From Stratiolaelaps scimitus (Eukaryota; Arthropoda; Arachnida; Mesostigmata; Laelapidae): 64,000 nucleotides of DNA. Below are positions 12,254-21,929 of this stretch, one piece after another. The stretch's first letter is position 1, and every line of letters begins with the position of its first letter. The stretch is taken from the NCBI GenBank assembly GCA_019614645.1, contig JABWDB010000011.1, forward strand, positions 806,001-870,000, in the 5' to 3' direction. Under the pieces are notes generated by a model that saw only the letters and a list, made by a program, of their open reading frames with translations, did not search any database and was not told the DNA's origin. The position numbers were made by a program, and so were the translations under genes.

Positions 12254-12441
12254 CGTGAGTGTTTATGACACGATTAAATGAGCCTGACGAGCAACCAACA
12301 GGAGCATTTGTTCTTGAGTTACATAAACCTCGTAGTGATATACGCAAAGTTTTTGCACAACTTGCCGTTCCTTCCTCGCCGAATTGCTCCTTGCACTCTC
12401 CGACTTTACAGAGCTCAGCTGAACCAGCCAGCCGATCCAAG

Positions 12442-12860
12442 ATGCGGTTCACAATTTTGCTTTTCGTCCTCGTACTTCTCGCCGGTAAGTTTCAGTAATG
12501 GACATCTTGAACTCCCCAGAGTGAATTTCTATGTTTGGAGCGGAGACCTTCTCCCTTGGACATGATGGACTCGTATATCTCTCCTAGAGCTTTTGGAAAG
12601 CTGTAAATAAAAGGGAATTATAACGCCCACATATAAATCAGGTAAACAACTAAACATGGGCTTAAGGATTTTATGACTAATTTTTCGTTATTTCTGTTCA
12701 TCCGCCCCTTGCATCTGGTTGTTGTACAGCTGGAGCTTTCGCCGGTTTCGGATGCCCATGGGACGAGCAGAAATGTCACCTGCATTGCCAGAGCGTGGGG
12801 AGACGCGGTGGGTACTGCGACGGCTTTTTAAGGATGACCTGTAAGTGTTATGAGAATTAG
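12442..12860 (+). CDS. arthropod defensin (CS-alpha-beta antimicrobial peptide), 2 exons
   Basis: Exons are 12442-12484 and 12730-12860; donor GTAAGT, acceptor TACAG, intron phase 1, 57 aa. Residues 1-19 are a signal peptide ([19 protein letters not shown]). The mature peptide of about 38 residues begins GFGCPW and has six cysteines spaced C-x6-C-x3-C-x9-C-x7-C-x-C, including GGYC and the final CKCYEN. This is the spacing of tick and mite defensins, which pair the cysteines 1-4, 2-5 and 3-6 and act on bacterial membranes after secretion. No acidic propeptide or furin site lies between the signal peptide and mature part, unlike most tick defensins as I know them. The cationic loop SVGRRGG is intact and nothing suggests a pseudogene. 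A TATA-like box at 12246 and AATAAA at 13023 frame the transcript. Confidence 0.92.
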
Positions 12861-13022
12861 CTCCACCGCGAGCTGAACGAGAGGAATTGCAACGTACGGA
12901 TCCCACCCCCGGACAAAAAGTCGACAAGCGAACAGCTCCTACTGCAACAGCAGCGCGGCCAGCCTGCTCACAGGCTGGACAGGCCTAACGCTAACTGAGC
13001 CTAAACCTAGCTAAAGTATTCG

Positions 13023-13028
13023 AATAAA
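13023..13028 (+). terminator. polyadenylation signal candidate for defensin
   Basis: AATAAA lies 163 bp after the defensin stop codon, a plausible distance for a short 3' untranslated region. Confidence 0.5.
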
Positions 13029-13414
13029 TTAACCGACCGCACCTCCGCCCAGGTTGGTTCGATTTGTGCCAACGTTCTGTCGCCTCGTTCAATTTCTCTC
13101 TCGGTAGAAATAGGACATTTTACTAAACAAAGCTCACTTGTTGCTGAAACGGCGAGCGTAATTAGCTGTAACACCAGTAACGGAGATTAGCACGAGCGTT
13201 TGAGTGTATTTCCTTTTCAAAAACGGAATTCGACGCTCGTAACGACAACTGGAAATGTCGATCAGGTTAGGAGACATGTACGAAGTAAACTGTAATGCAG
13301 GCAAATGTACTTGAGAGAGGTCACCTTCGACCAACATTTAGTCATAATGAACATATTTCACAAATCGTATATATATACGATTTTTATATTTTTTCTTTTT
13401 TTTAAAAGGGGGGG

Positions 13415-13442
13415 GTGTTGGCATGCTAATGCATGCCAACAC
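13415..13442. repeat. perfect short hairpin
   Basis: Twelve-base arms (GTGTTGGCATGC and its complement) flank a 4-nt loop TAAT, next to a G run and a TA microsatellite. Confidence 0.85.
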
Positions 13443-14291
13443 GATTCGTAATCTATATGTATATATATATATATATACTATATATATCAACCTCGCAAAT
13501 CTTGGTATAGCACTGATACAGCCTGTTTGGAAATATTGGATTGAAAAAAAAAAAGAGCAAATTAAGGACTGTACGGAGAAAGCTGCGAGACCCCGCGCGA
13601 CGAATGCCTGAATTCGACTGCGCCGCTGAATTGACAGTGGTTTCGACACAGCGATTTGGCAAGCTATATCGTTAGCACGAATGCTATGGGCCAGGTGGTT
13701 TGCTACAACGCGTCTGACTGTGTTGACTCGCTACACCACGGATCACTGTAGAGATATCTCTGTAATGGGCTGGGAGAGAGAGACAGAGAGAGAGAGAGAG
13801 GTTAAGAGCTGATAAAAAAAATAGCTGATACCAAACACATTTGGCCGAGAATACGAGCGTCATCTCGCTGTAGTCCGGTGTCGACCACATTGTCGCACCA
13901 GCTGCTAGCCCAGGGGAACCTTTTGGCGGAAAGAAATGTGCTTGTTTTGGCTCTACGCACGAAGTTCAATCGTGTGCGATTCCTCAACCTCACTTTTACT
14001 GTTTTAAGTGAATCCTGCCGGGCTAATCGAACGTAATGTCAACCTGTCTCGAGTTAATGCTGTACATTTTCGAGTGGTTGTAAATATTCGATTCGAATTA
14101 CTGAAGATAGACTTTTTGTTAACAAACGTGCACGGGGATTTTTCAGCAGAGTGATCTACATCAGCGCAAGATATTGTCGGAGAAGAACGTTGTGTTTCTG
14201 ATAGAGAATTAAAGATGTTCGTTAAATGTGGCAAATATATTGAAAATTAGTTTGCATGGTTGAATCCGACAGATAGCAGCGATCAAATTAG

Positions 14292-14344
14292 ATATATATA
14301 TATATATATATATATATATCTAATATATATATATATATATATAT
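14292..14344. repeat. (AT)n microsatellite
   Basis: Two TA runs are separated by a CTAAT interruption, spanning about 53 bp. Confidence 0.9.
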
Positions 14345-15389
14345 TGATTCCTCTCAAGCAACAAAGGACCCATGTTAACTGTCTTCGGCGGACCCTGTGA
14401 GAGAGGTCGAACCAGGCGAATAAACTCGGTACGCACCGAAAAACCGCTTCGTCGGCAGCCAAATGCAAACTGCTCAGACTTGTGTGATCACATTATTATT
14501 CTGCAACTCACCCATTCGGCACATATCACTATCGTTGAACAGTGCCATCGTTGAGTAAGAAATGAGTTGCTGACCCTCAGCTGTTCTCCTATGCGACAGG
14601 CCTAGGGGGGAACCGCTGAGGGTCAGCTGCGGCGTTGTTTTTGCCCACCCTCTCGAGGTGTCCCGACACATGCATGCCCGATGAAAAAGCATGCATACAC
14701 TACACCACGGATGTCTGGGCGGTAGATTCTGCGTTGTGATTCAATGAGGAGCACTTCGGCCTAACCAACGGACAATCGCCGAGCTGTAATGAGCTAATGA
14801 GCTATCGAGTGGTACCGAGGTAACAGACGAAATACGCAAGCATCGTTTTCCCATTTATTAGCTCCATTTACACATTCAGAGGATCCGGCTCCGAAGCCTA
14901 GGTCGTATGACTAATGGTACACGGTGTGCTATCACATTGGCTGTACAGTTCATCTATTGATTCACCTCCGTCGTTGACCAGGAGGATCGGCCATACTTGA
15001 GGGCAGCCAGAGAGAGGAGGAGTTTAGGCCGCGATTCCTTTGAGATGTAGAAACTCAGCCGGCTCGTTGTCAAACGTTGTGTGATGAAAGTGTTGTCGCC
15101 ATTTCCTCACGGTTACCGAATCTAAAGGATTCGGAACAACCAAGAAATGTGATCCTATAACCCTGGCAAATGTTCGTTCACTCTTACGCTCAAGGTCAAT
15201 ATCGAAACAGTTCCGTTGTGGATTCATAATCTACCGCCGCCTCGCAGAGCCTAACCTTTACAAGAAGAAAAAGGTTAACTCTGTTCAAGAACCTACGAGT
15301 GTGGAATGAACCCCAAGGCACAGACACTTGTGTAGTGTCCGTGCTTGGGGACTTGTGTAGGACTATAATGCTACGTCACATTGTAAAAG

Positions 15390-15445
15390 CTTATGTGCTA
15401 TGACCAGACAACTTAATTTTAACGTCGTCTGGTCATTAACATAAG
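15390..15445. ncRNA. hairpin with two paired segments, miRNA-precursor-like
   Basis: CTTATGT and ATGACCAGAC pair with GTCTGGTCAT and ACATAAG, separated by a small internal loop (GCT/TA) and closed by a 17-nt terminal loop. About 17 bp are paired over 56 nt. It lies in spacer about 250 bp beyond the 3' end of the minus-strand secreted-protein gene. Function unknown. Confidence 0.3.
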
Positions 15446-15692
15446 TTGAGGCACACAGTGACACGACTCTCCATGGAATGGGAAACAGACAGACTCCAAG
15501 TGTCGCAAAATCGGGATATACAATAATTAGTACTGTATTCGATACAGTGCGAGGCCCTTGCCGTCCTCCCGAGGGAGGCCATCTTCCTTTACACATATGA
15601 TTATGCTGCAGCAATATTAAGGATTACAATACTTACCCCTTTCTCCTACTTAAAATCTCTTCTCTCTCCTTTTCAATGTCACGTCTTTTTTT

Positions 15693-16618
15693 CTAAGCAC
15701 AGTCAGTCGAGGGCGGACTTCTAGCGAACACTTCCCTTGGTTTGTAACGTGGGACTACCCTATCATGAAATCCGAGAAAGAGATACTCCTCCGGCCTCTC
15801 GATGTGCTGCTTGAGACACTGCATAGCCCAGTCAAGTGACAGATACCAGAGGTTGTGCATCTTTTTCGATGAGAACTGCTTGGACCGCTCCTTGTGTTGG
15901 ATAAACTCCGCCATCTTCGTAGCGTTGAACGGCGTCGGCTGATCGTCCCCAAAGGATTTCGTATCGTAGACAGCCTTCATTAGCGACTCGGACCAGATAT
16001 GCGTCACGAGAAATGTATATTTATAACCATTGATGTTGAAGTCGCCGAACACCGCCCCGTAGACAGGGGCTCGTTTCGATTCGTCCGCATCATTCGACAT
16101 CAGAAACCAATAATTTTTCCATCGCTCAGCCGGATCGCTCTTCGGCGGTAGCGACCACAGTGTCTGAAATTGAATGCGATAATCGTGACGGGTGAATCAC
16201 CACAGTGCAGATCAGACACGTACCACACCGGCGAAGAAGGCAGTGTGACTAGCTAATGCTAAATGATAAAATGACCAATGAGCTATTGAGAACACGGCAC
16301 GTGGGGCGGTGGAGATTTGCTGTGAAGAGCAACACATGCACCAGCAGCGTGTGACCAGCTAACGTATGAACAAGCATCAGTAGAACAAACCTGATGGGGT
16401 CCGTAAGGCGCGACCCAGGTGGAGATGTCCTTACCAGCATATGGTACCTCGAGCGTGTTCAGGACGTAGGTGTCATCGCAGGCTTGCTCGCCGAAGCCGT
16501 CACGAATGAACTGTGGTTCGGCGCCAGGTTTATAATCAACTGTGATATACCCCAGGACCGATGACGGCCCCAATGACCCGACGACAAGCATCAACACTCG
16601 CCATGGTGGTGAAAGCAT
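15693..16618 (-). CDS. uncharacterised secreted protein A (2 exons)
   Basis: Exons are 16391-16618 and 15693-16163; donor GTTTGT, acceptor TTTCAG, phase 0, 232 aa. The N-terminus (RVLMLVVGSLGPSSVLG) reads as a signal peptide. The mature part has a CDD motif near residue 47, an APVYGAVFGDF segment early in exon 2, and a Cys in a helix-like DWAMQCLKQ. The plus-strand protein at 20773-21559 shares each of these at equivalent places (ECDD, VPLYGAFWGKF, QMAVDCTRK) and has an intron at the same place and phase, so the two are paralogs. I do not recognise the family. Two conserved cysteines suggest one disulfide in an extracellular protein. The residues around the CDD and YGA motifs are most conserved; the C-terminal tails differ completely. 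Confidence 0.75.
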
Positions 16619-16803
16619 ATAGGACCCGAGTGGATTGCACCGTAGCGGCGGGATGTAGATTTTGATCGCTGACGAAAATAGAGAAAATACTCGAAGAGAT
16701 ATCGCAGCTTATAAATCGATCGTCGCTGACGAAGGGCTTGCAGAGCTCAGACTATTAGGGGGGCGGAGTTTTCGGAATTGACTCTATATAAATAGTAGAA
16801 AAT

Positions 16804-16806
<3 letters not shown>

Positions 16807-16847
<41 letters not shown>
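16807..16847. repeat. (TA)n microsatellite
   Basis: A pure TA run of about 41 bp lies upstream of secreted protein A. Confidence 0.95.
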
Positions 16848-16849
<2 letters not shown>

Positions 16850-18349
16850 GACGTATTTATATAAGACGTCTAGAGAGCTGTACGAGAGGACGATGCATAT
16901 TTAAGGGTGTATATGGGTTTAGTGGGTATTATTTTTGGATGAACATATTGGCGGACCATCTGTGGGTAGTGTTTGCCGAGAACGGCCGGTGGGAAATAAA
17001 TAAACGAACAAAGACTTCAGGTTCTCATACGGCTTCCTCACTGCTAATTTCTTCGAAAGGGACAAGCGCGCAGGATCATTCCTCAGCCTGACACCCTGTT
17101 GACAATTATTGAAATTTCACCCCCCCCCTCCCGGTCGTATGCATATACAAAAATAACTGTGCAGTAGGTCTATTATACGTGGGTGCATGTACGCGTCTAT
17201 TTTTCGATTACAGTACGCGTGCGCGGCTAGGTATCGAAAGCGTAATCGGCAGACAAAAAACATATTTTTGATTACTAATCTGGAAGTAATTCTGCAATTG
17301 TTCTGGCGCCCACAAGCGAAACTCGAGTCCCCCCGGTAGCCCGTCCGTGGCTTTCAACAGCATCGTCGCACTTTAGGAGAAAGTGCACAAGTTTAGAAGA
17401 AACTTCTGCTGTACCGAACACGGGGAAAAGCCGAATCGAGGATTGAAGATAAGGATATGCAGGCTCTCCGTCGTCGGAGACTCTCCCGGTAGTCACATGA
17501 GAGACTCCAACGACGAGTCCTCCGCCCGTTTGCCTAATGCCGAGTAATTATCGGTATTACTATAATTATCGGAGTGAGCTTTATTCGAGTGATACATAGA
17601 CATATCACAATGAATGGACAAGAGGCGGCTACCTGCACGGATACCTCATTTAGGGGAGGACAGGCCCCTTCATGGCGCCTCCCTTCAGAAGGCCCACGTT
17701 CCTAACGCAATCTATGGCCTTTTCAATCGTGATATATTGAACAGCGCACGGAAGCTCCTTGGCTTCTTCAATAGTGGAGTTTGACCCATACAAACGGCGA
17801 GCATGGCGGCCGAGTTCTCTACACTATGAATGGGCTTTCGCAGGTTGTTGGCCGACAGTTAGATCTTTTGACGACAGCGGTGATTGGAAATGCAATACCA
17901 CGGGGGATTGGTCCTGCCAACGTCTTGGAAGGCAGCAAGCGCGCGAGCTGAACCGCGTAACTCGTAGCTATAGGCAGCAGATAAAATTCCTCGAAAAAGT
18001 CCGCAACTGAGTCTCTGCGATGTCTAGCCAAAAACTGCTCAAAGAGCGTCATTCTGAACAATCACGGTTCTGCGAATGATCGTTTTATAGCGACCACCGC
18101 CAGACGGAGATTCCGTAGCGCAGGATAGGTAACGGCAGTATTCTGCAAACTAAAATTAATCCATCGACGGGAATACCACGCTCTCTGAGGCGACGCATAT
18201 GACAATCGCATGGTCATATTCCGCACGGATTTTAGTTGTCTATGATTGAGCATTGAATATTTCGCTCATACAGTGAATGATACTGACCTTCGAATATGGA
18301 CCCATATATATATATATATATATATATATAAACACGGAAAGCCTGTGAA

Positions 18350-18475
18350 CAAGATGTATCACCTAAAAAGGAACGCGAAGCGTCCGCGGTGATTTCTTCG
18401 GAAGTCCCCACACAGGAATTACACTCGTCAACAAACAGGGCACATTTTTCCAGGTGCAACCACAGCGGGTTCTAT
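18350..18475 (-). repeat. ~125-bp duplicated sequence, inverted copy 1
   Basis: Read on the minus strand, this matches 20510-20640 on the plus strand: both contain CACCTGGAAAAATGTG, GTTGACGAGTGTAATTCC, CACCGCGG and a TTTAGGT end. Each copy has an open frame through its first half (LEKCALFVDECNS here, LEKCVLPVDECNS there), but small indels put the second halves in different frames. Each lies upstream of, and in the same orientation as, one of the two secreted-protein paralogs. It may be a 5' exon, a broken coding exon or a promoter-proximal element. Confidence 0.7.
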
Positions 18476-20509
18476 GCTTTCAACAAAAATCAATTCTCTC
18501 TTCCTCTGTTCTCCTCCAGTTCCCTGCAGTGTCACATTGTCCACTCATCAAGGTGACTTGAGAACAACTATAAGGGATAGCCATGTGGTAAGCCATCCGA
18601 ATGAAGTTCTCCGGGATGAATCCAAACTTGGGCACTCGAAAAAAAGGTTCGAAGGACTCCCAGAGATTTCCTTTAAGGCCGAAAAAAACAGGACCAATTG
18701 GAATTCTGCTAAAAAGACGAGGCGGCGGTAGATTATGAATCCACAGCGAATTGCTTAATTCATTCATTTATTCGCCATCGTTAGGTAGCAATATAACAAC
18801 ATTTATAAATATACCAACATCAATAGGTCATCAGAGGTGCTAGGTAAAAACAAGTTGTCAAGGCGTGTAAATATGTAATAGATATGATCCGAGTTTACAA
18901 TACTCATCCAAACCATTTACAAGAATCGACCTTACAGCTGAGACTGGCTTTGACCAATTAAATCAAGGGCTTCTGAACAAAACCACGTAACAAATTAAGC
19001 GGCCTATCCTGGAAATGACTCTGTAGGGACTCCACGCACGAAAGCAACGATTCTGGCAATCAACACGCTGCTAACAACGGTAGTCTGAAAACCGCTCGAA
19101 TAGCCTGGATAACATATCCATAAATAAGCGGTACAGCAACGGCAAATTCGATGACTCCAACACGATCGAATTTCGGTAGCAGGCAAGAACTACGTAGGGA
19201 TCGAGGCAAAATATGAGCGTGATTTTTTAAACCTATAACCCCAGGGTTATAGGAAATACCTTAAGGGCGAAATATCGCCAATGCATACGAAACTAATAGG
19301 TCTGATACGCCGTGCGTTCGCGTTGGACACCGCCGTGCATTTCCAGAACGAATCCGAGAAAGCAGGAATGAACGTGGTGTCCGTACCCGAAATTGCTAAT
19401 GCGATCTGCATATTCTACAAATACATTAAACGTAATGCGGAAAAAGCCACTCAGATGTCATCGCGAATCTATACCATACACTATGCCATCCCGAATCTAG
19501 CGGGATTTGCCGGGAGACGTATCCTTGCCTCAAGGCCACAGGAACATGAGACAATTTCGCTATTGAGCACGATGCATAATGCGCCAGCATACAGAAAATT
19601 GTTTGTTGTTGAGATGGTGGTGGCGGTGGTGTACAGATTTGTAGAACTCTACGGGGTCCATGTGCGCTGGGCCAATTCTATAGCTAAAAATTGACTACAA
19701 CTGCTCCCGTATACTATTCCGCCGTTCAGGGAAATTCTAAACTCTCCCGTGTAAATGAAACACCACCCCCGTGCAGGCCGCATGTCAGACATCGAATCCA
19801 TAAACGGGGTTGGGTAGGGGAGTGTGGGGAGTAGCGCACTACCTTAGCTCCAACTTCACGCACTGAAATGTACTGAACCCGTCGCTGCCATCGTTACTCG
19901 CTGGGGCTTAAGAGCGGCATCTCGAGACGATTAGCCCCGCCTCGTCGACAAGCACCGATCGATATTGATCGACGAAATGCGAGTTCGAGATTTCGGGACG
20001 GCGCTGTGCCGCTGACCCGAGTGTCCATTGCAGATTAGACAATTCAAGTTACCTGAAAAAACGAACGTCGTACACATCCGACGTCGGCAGGCGATAGCTC
20101 CGCGTCACAACTTCGACGAACAAGAGCTCTCCCCTCGCCGTAGGACTTACTCGAGGTCCGACGCCTACACCGAGCGACCTTCGACAGGAACGTCGTTGTT
20201 TTTGCATATAACGGATGTATTCATCTGCTGGACATTGTCCACTTGAAATTGTTCGTATTCGATCCAAGCGAGAGAAAGAATGAGCGCTCATGAGTGGACA
20301 ATGCGACACTGCAACGAATCGAATTTTGGGCGGCTACAGATGCACACTGATACGTCGAAGCAAACAAGAGCCCAAAATCAAGATGGCATTAAACTGAACA
20401 GCGTAACAAATATACCGATTTAAATTTCGAATACCCTTTTTGGAGAAGAGAGAGGGAGAGGGGGCAGAGGGAGAGAGAGATAATTATTTGATATTTGATT
20501 TTATTGTGG

Positions 20510-20640
20510 AAAGCAGAAAATCCACTGAGGGCACACCTGGAAAAATGTGTCCTGCCCGTTGACGAGTGTAATTCCCGTCTGGAAGAGACTTCCGGGGCAA
20601 ACCACCGCGGGCGCTTTGCGTTCCTGTTTAGGTAATCCAT
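20510..20640 (+). repeat. ~125-bp duplicated sequence, copy 2
   Basis: Counterpart of 18350-18475 in the opposite orientation. It ends in a possible donor (TTTAGGTAATCC) about 130 bp before the ATG of secreted protein B, and an acceptor-like TTTGTAG lies just before that gene's start region, so it might be an untranslated first exon. Confidence 0.7.
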
Positions 20641-20772
20641 CTATTTCACAAGCGTTCCGCGTTTATACACATATATATAGCGGTTGGCATTCGAAGGTGA
20701 GTATCATTCATTGAATAAGCGAAATTTTCAATATTCATTTGTAGGCAGCCAAAATCTGTGCGGAGCACAACA

Positions 20773-21559
20773 ATGCGTCTGCTATATGTAGTAGCCGTCG
20801 TGGCGTTCCTGAGTGTCGAGATCCTTGGTGATGCGACAGTGCCGTTCCCCGACGGCGAGCCGATTTTCGCGAAGCACTTCGACCCAGGGAGCCCACACGC
20901 CCCGCATGGTATCCAGGTTGAGGAGTGCGACGACGTGCATTTGATGTATTTAGACGATCTCGGGTGGTCGTCACTAGGTCCCCAGGATTGGTCCAAGCCG
21001 TACAACTATGTGCGGGTACGTATCTTATCAACTTACTGCTGCTGCTTCACTGTACTGCTTACATTAATTGTAATACTCTACTACTGTACTACTCTACTAT
21101 GTTTTACTTTTGCAGGCCAAGTGGGATAATGGTAACTTTGCCCTGGACGGCGATCACCTCGTGACGGGCAAGAATGACGTACCGTTGTACGGCGCCTTTT
21201 GGGGAAAATTCAGTATTTTCAAGAATAGATACAGTGGATTGATCGTCTACCTGTACCGACCCGAAGCTGTCGCCGCGGCCTACAAGAAAGGAGTGTTCTC
21301 CGTCAAACCTTCGCTCAGGCGAAGGCGTAATATTAAGGACGCTGAACTTCCTGCGGGTTACGACTACAAGAAGGCTGTTAGGGATATTCAGAGGTCAGCC
21401 ACCACTGATCAGATCCATGAGCTGTTCAAGCTGTCGATTCAAATGGCCGTAGACTGCACTAGGAAGTCGCTTCCGAAGGGCGCCATGGGAGGACCTAGCT
21501 TCCCCTTATCATGGAGGGAAAAAGAAGACAAACCTGAAGAAGATTTGCCCGCCAACTAA
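20773..21559 (+). CDS. uncharacterised secreted protein B (2 exons)
   Basis: Exons are 20773-21015 and 21116-21559; donor GTACGT, acceptor TTTGCAG, phase 0, 228 aa. It starts with a clear signal peptide (MRLLYVVAVVAFLSVEILG). ECDDVHL lies near residue 52, followed after the intron by DVPLYGAFWGKFSIF, a basic patch SLRRRRNIKD, and a helix-like region with QMAVDCTRKS. The tail is charged (EKEDKPEEDLPAN). It is a paralog of the minus-strand protein at 15693-16618: the same two cysteines, the same YGA motif, and one intron at the same place and phase. The start at 20773 is chosen because the signal peptide begins there. AATAAA at 21574 lies only 15 bp past the stop. I do not recognise the family; secretion is the only functional inference. 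Confidence 0.8.
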
Positions 21560-21573
21560 CTGTCCGGAAGTCT

Positions 21574-21579
21574 AATAAA
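21574..21579 (+). terminator. polyadenylation signal for secreted protein B
   Basis: AATAAA lies 15 bp after the stop codon, implying a very short 3' untranslated region. Confidence 0.6.
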
Positions 21580-21619
21580 ATCAAATTGCGCTCAATCTTG
21601 CTCACTACCTTTTGTGGAC

Positions 21620-21810
21620 TACCCCCCCCAGCTGACCCTCTGTGTGGGTTTGGGCACTACTACCCACTACACTCTGTGTGGGTTTTGGGTTCATCATGGG
21701 ATAGTCACCAGAGCCGATGGGTTTGGGTTATGAGCATTGTCCCAAACCCAACCCATCGGTTCGGGTTCATCTAGTCACCAGTCCCATCCATCATGGGATG
21801 GTCCAGGCTA
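21620..21810. repeat. cluster of direct and inverted short repeats
   Basis: CTCTGTGTGGGTTT occurs twice. CCGATGGGTTTGGGTT faces its near complement across about 15 nt. GTTCATC...AGTCACCAG and ATCATGGGAT also recur. Non-coding, and able to form several alternative hairpins. Confidence 0.7.
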
Positions 21811-21929
21811 GATCTTGGATCCTAATCCACTGATGACCTGGCTATTGATCTTAAATGGTGCGTGAAATGATGCGCGCGTGAAATGATGCGCCACAAAAAT
21901 CAAAAATCCAGAAAGTTAGTCCAGAATTA

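Larger units (their letters stand above)
6033..12441. other. repeat-rich spacer between phosphatase and defensin
   Basis: No convincing gene. Contents: a palindrome at 6991-7021, a tRNA-derived SINE-like piece at about 7447-7515, one copy of a dispersed repeat at about 8172-8290, a minus-strand frame at 8786-9235 interrupted by a stop, a C homopolymer at about 10110-10123, a LINE-3'-end-like sequence at about 10341-10390, a miRNA-like hairpin at 10593-10652, and TA runs at about 10820-10880. A weak minus-strand exon candidate (11592-11840) is listed separately. Confidence 0.5.
12861..15692. other. spacer with hairpins and TA microsatellites
   Basis: No gene recognised. It contains the defensin polyadenylation signal, a perfect 12-bp hairpin at 13415-13442, TA runs at about 13457-13478 and 14292-14344, a purine (GA)n tract at about 13771-13800, an inverted partial copy of a dispersed repeat at about 14560-14610, and hairpins at 15311-15350 and 15390-15445. 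Confidence 0.5.

Noticed and set aside
13423..13611. Frames rich in YIYIYI, here and at many other places
   Set aside because: Translations of TA microsatellites, not proteins.
17819..18253. Minus-strand frame of 145 codons with one internal stop, considered as a pseudogene
   Set aside because: No family resemblance, so decay cannot be shown.
19281..19694. Plus-strand frame of 137 codons
   Set aside because: No signal peptide, domain or splice partner; this length is expected by chance in a window this long.
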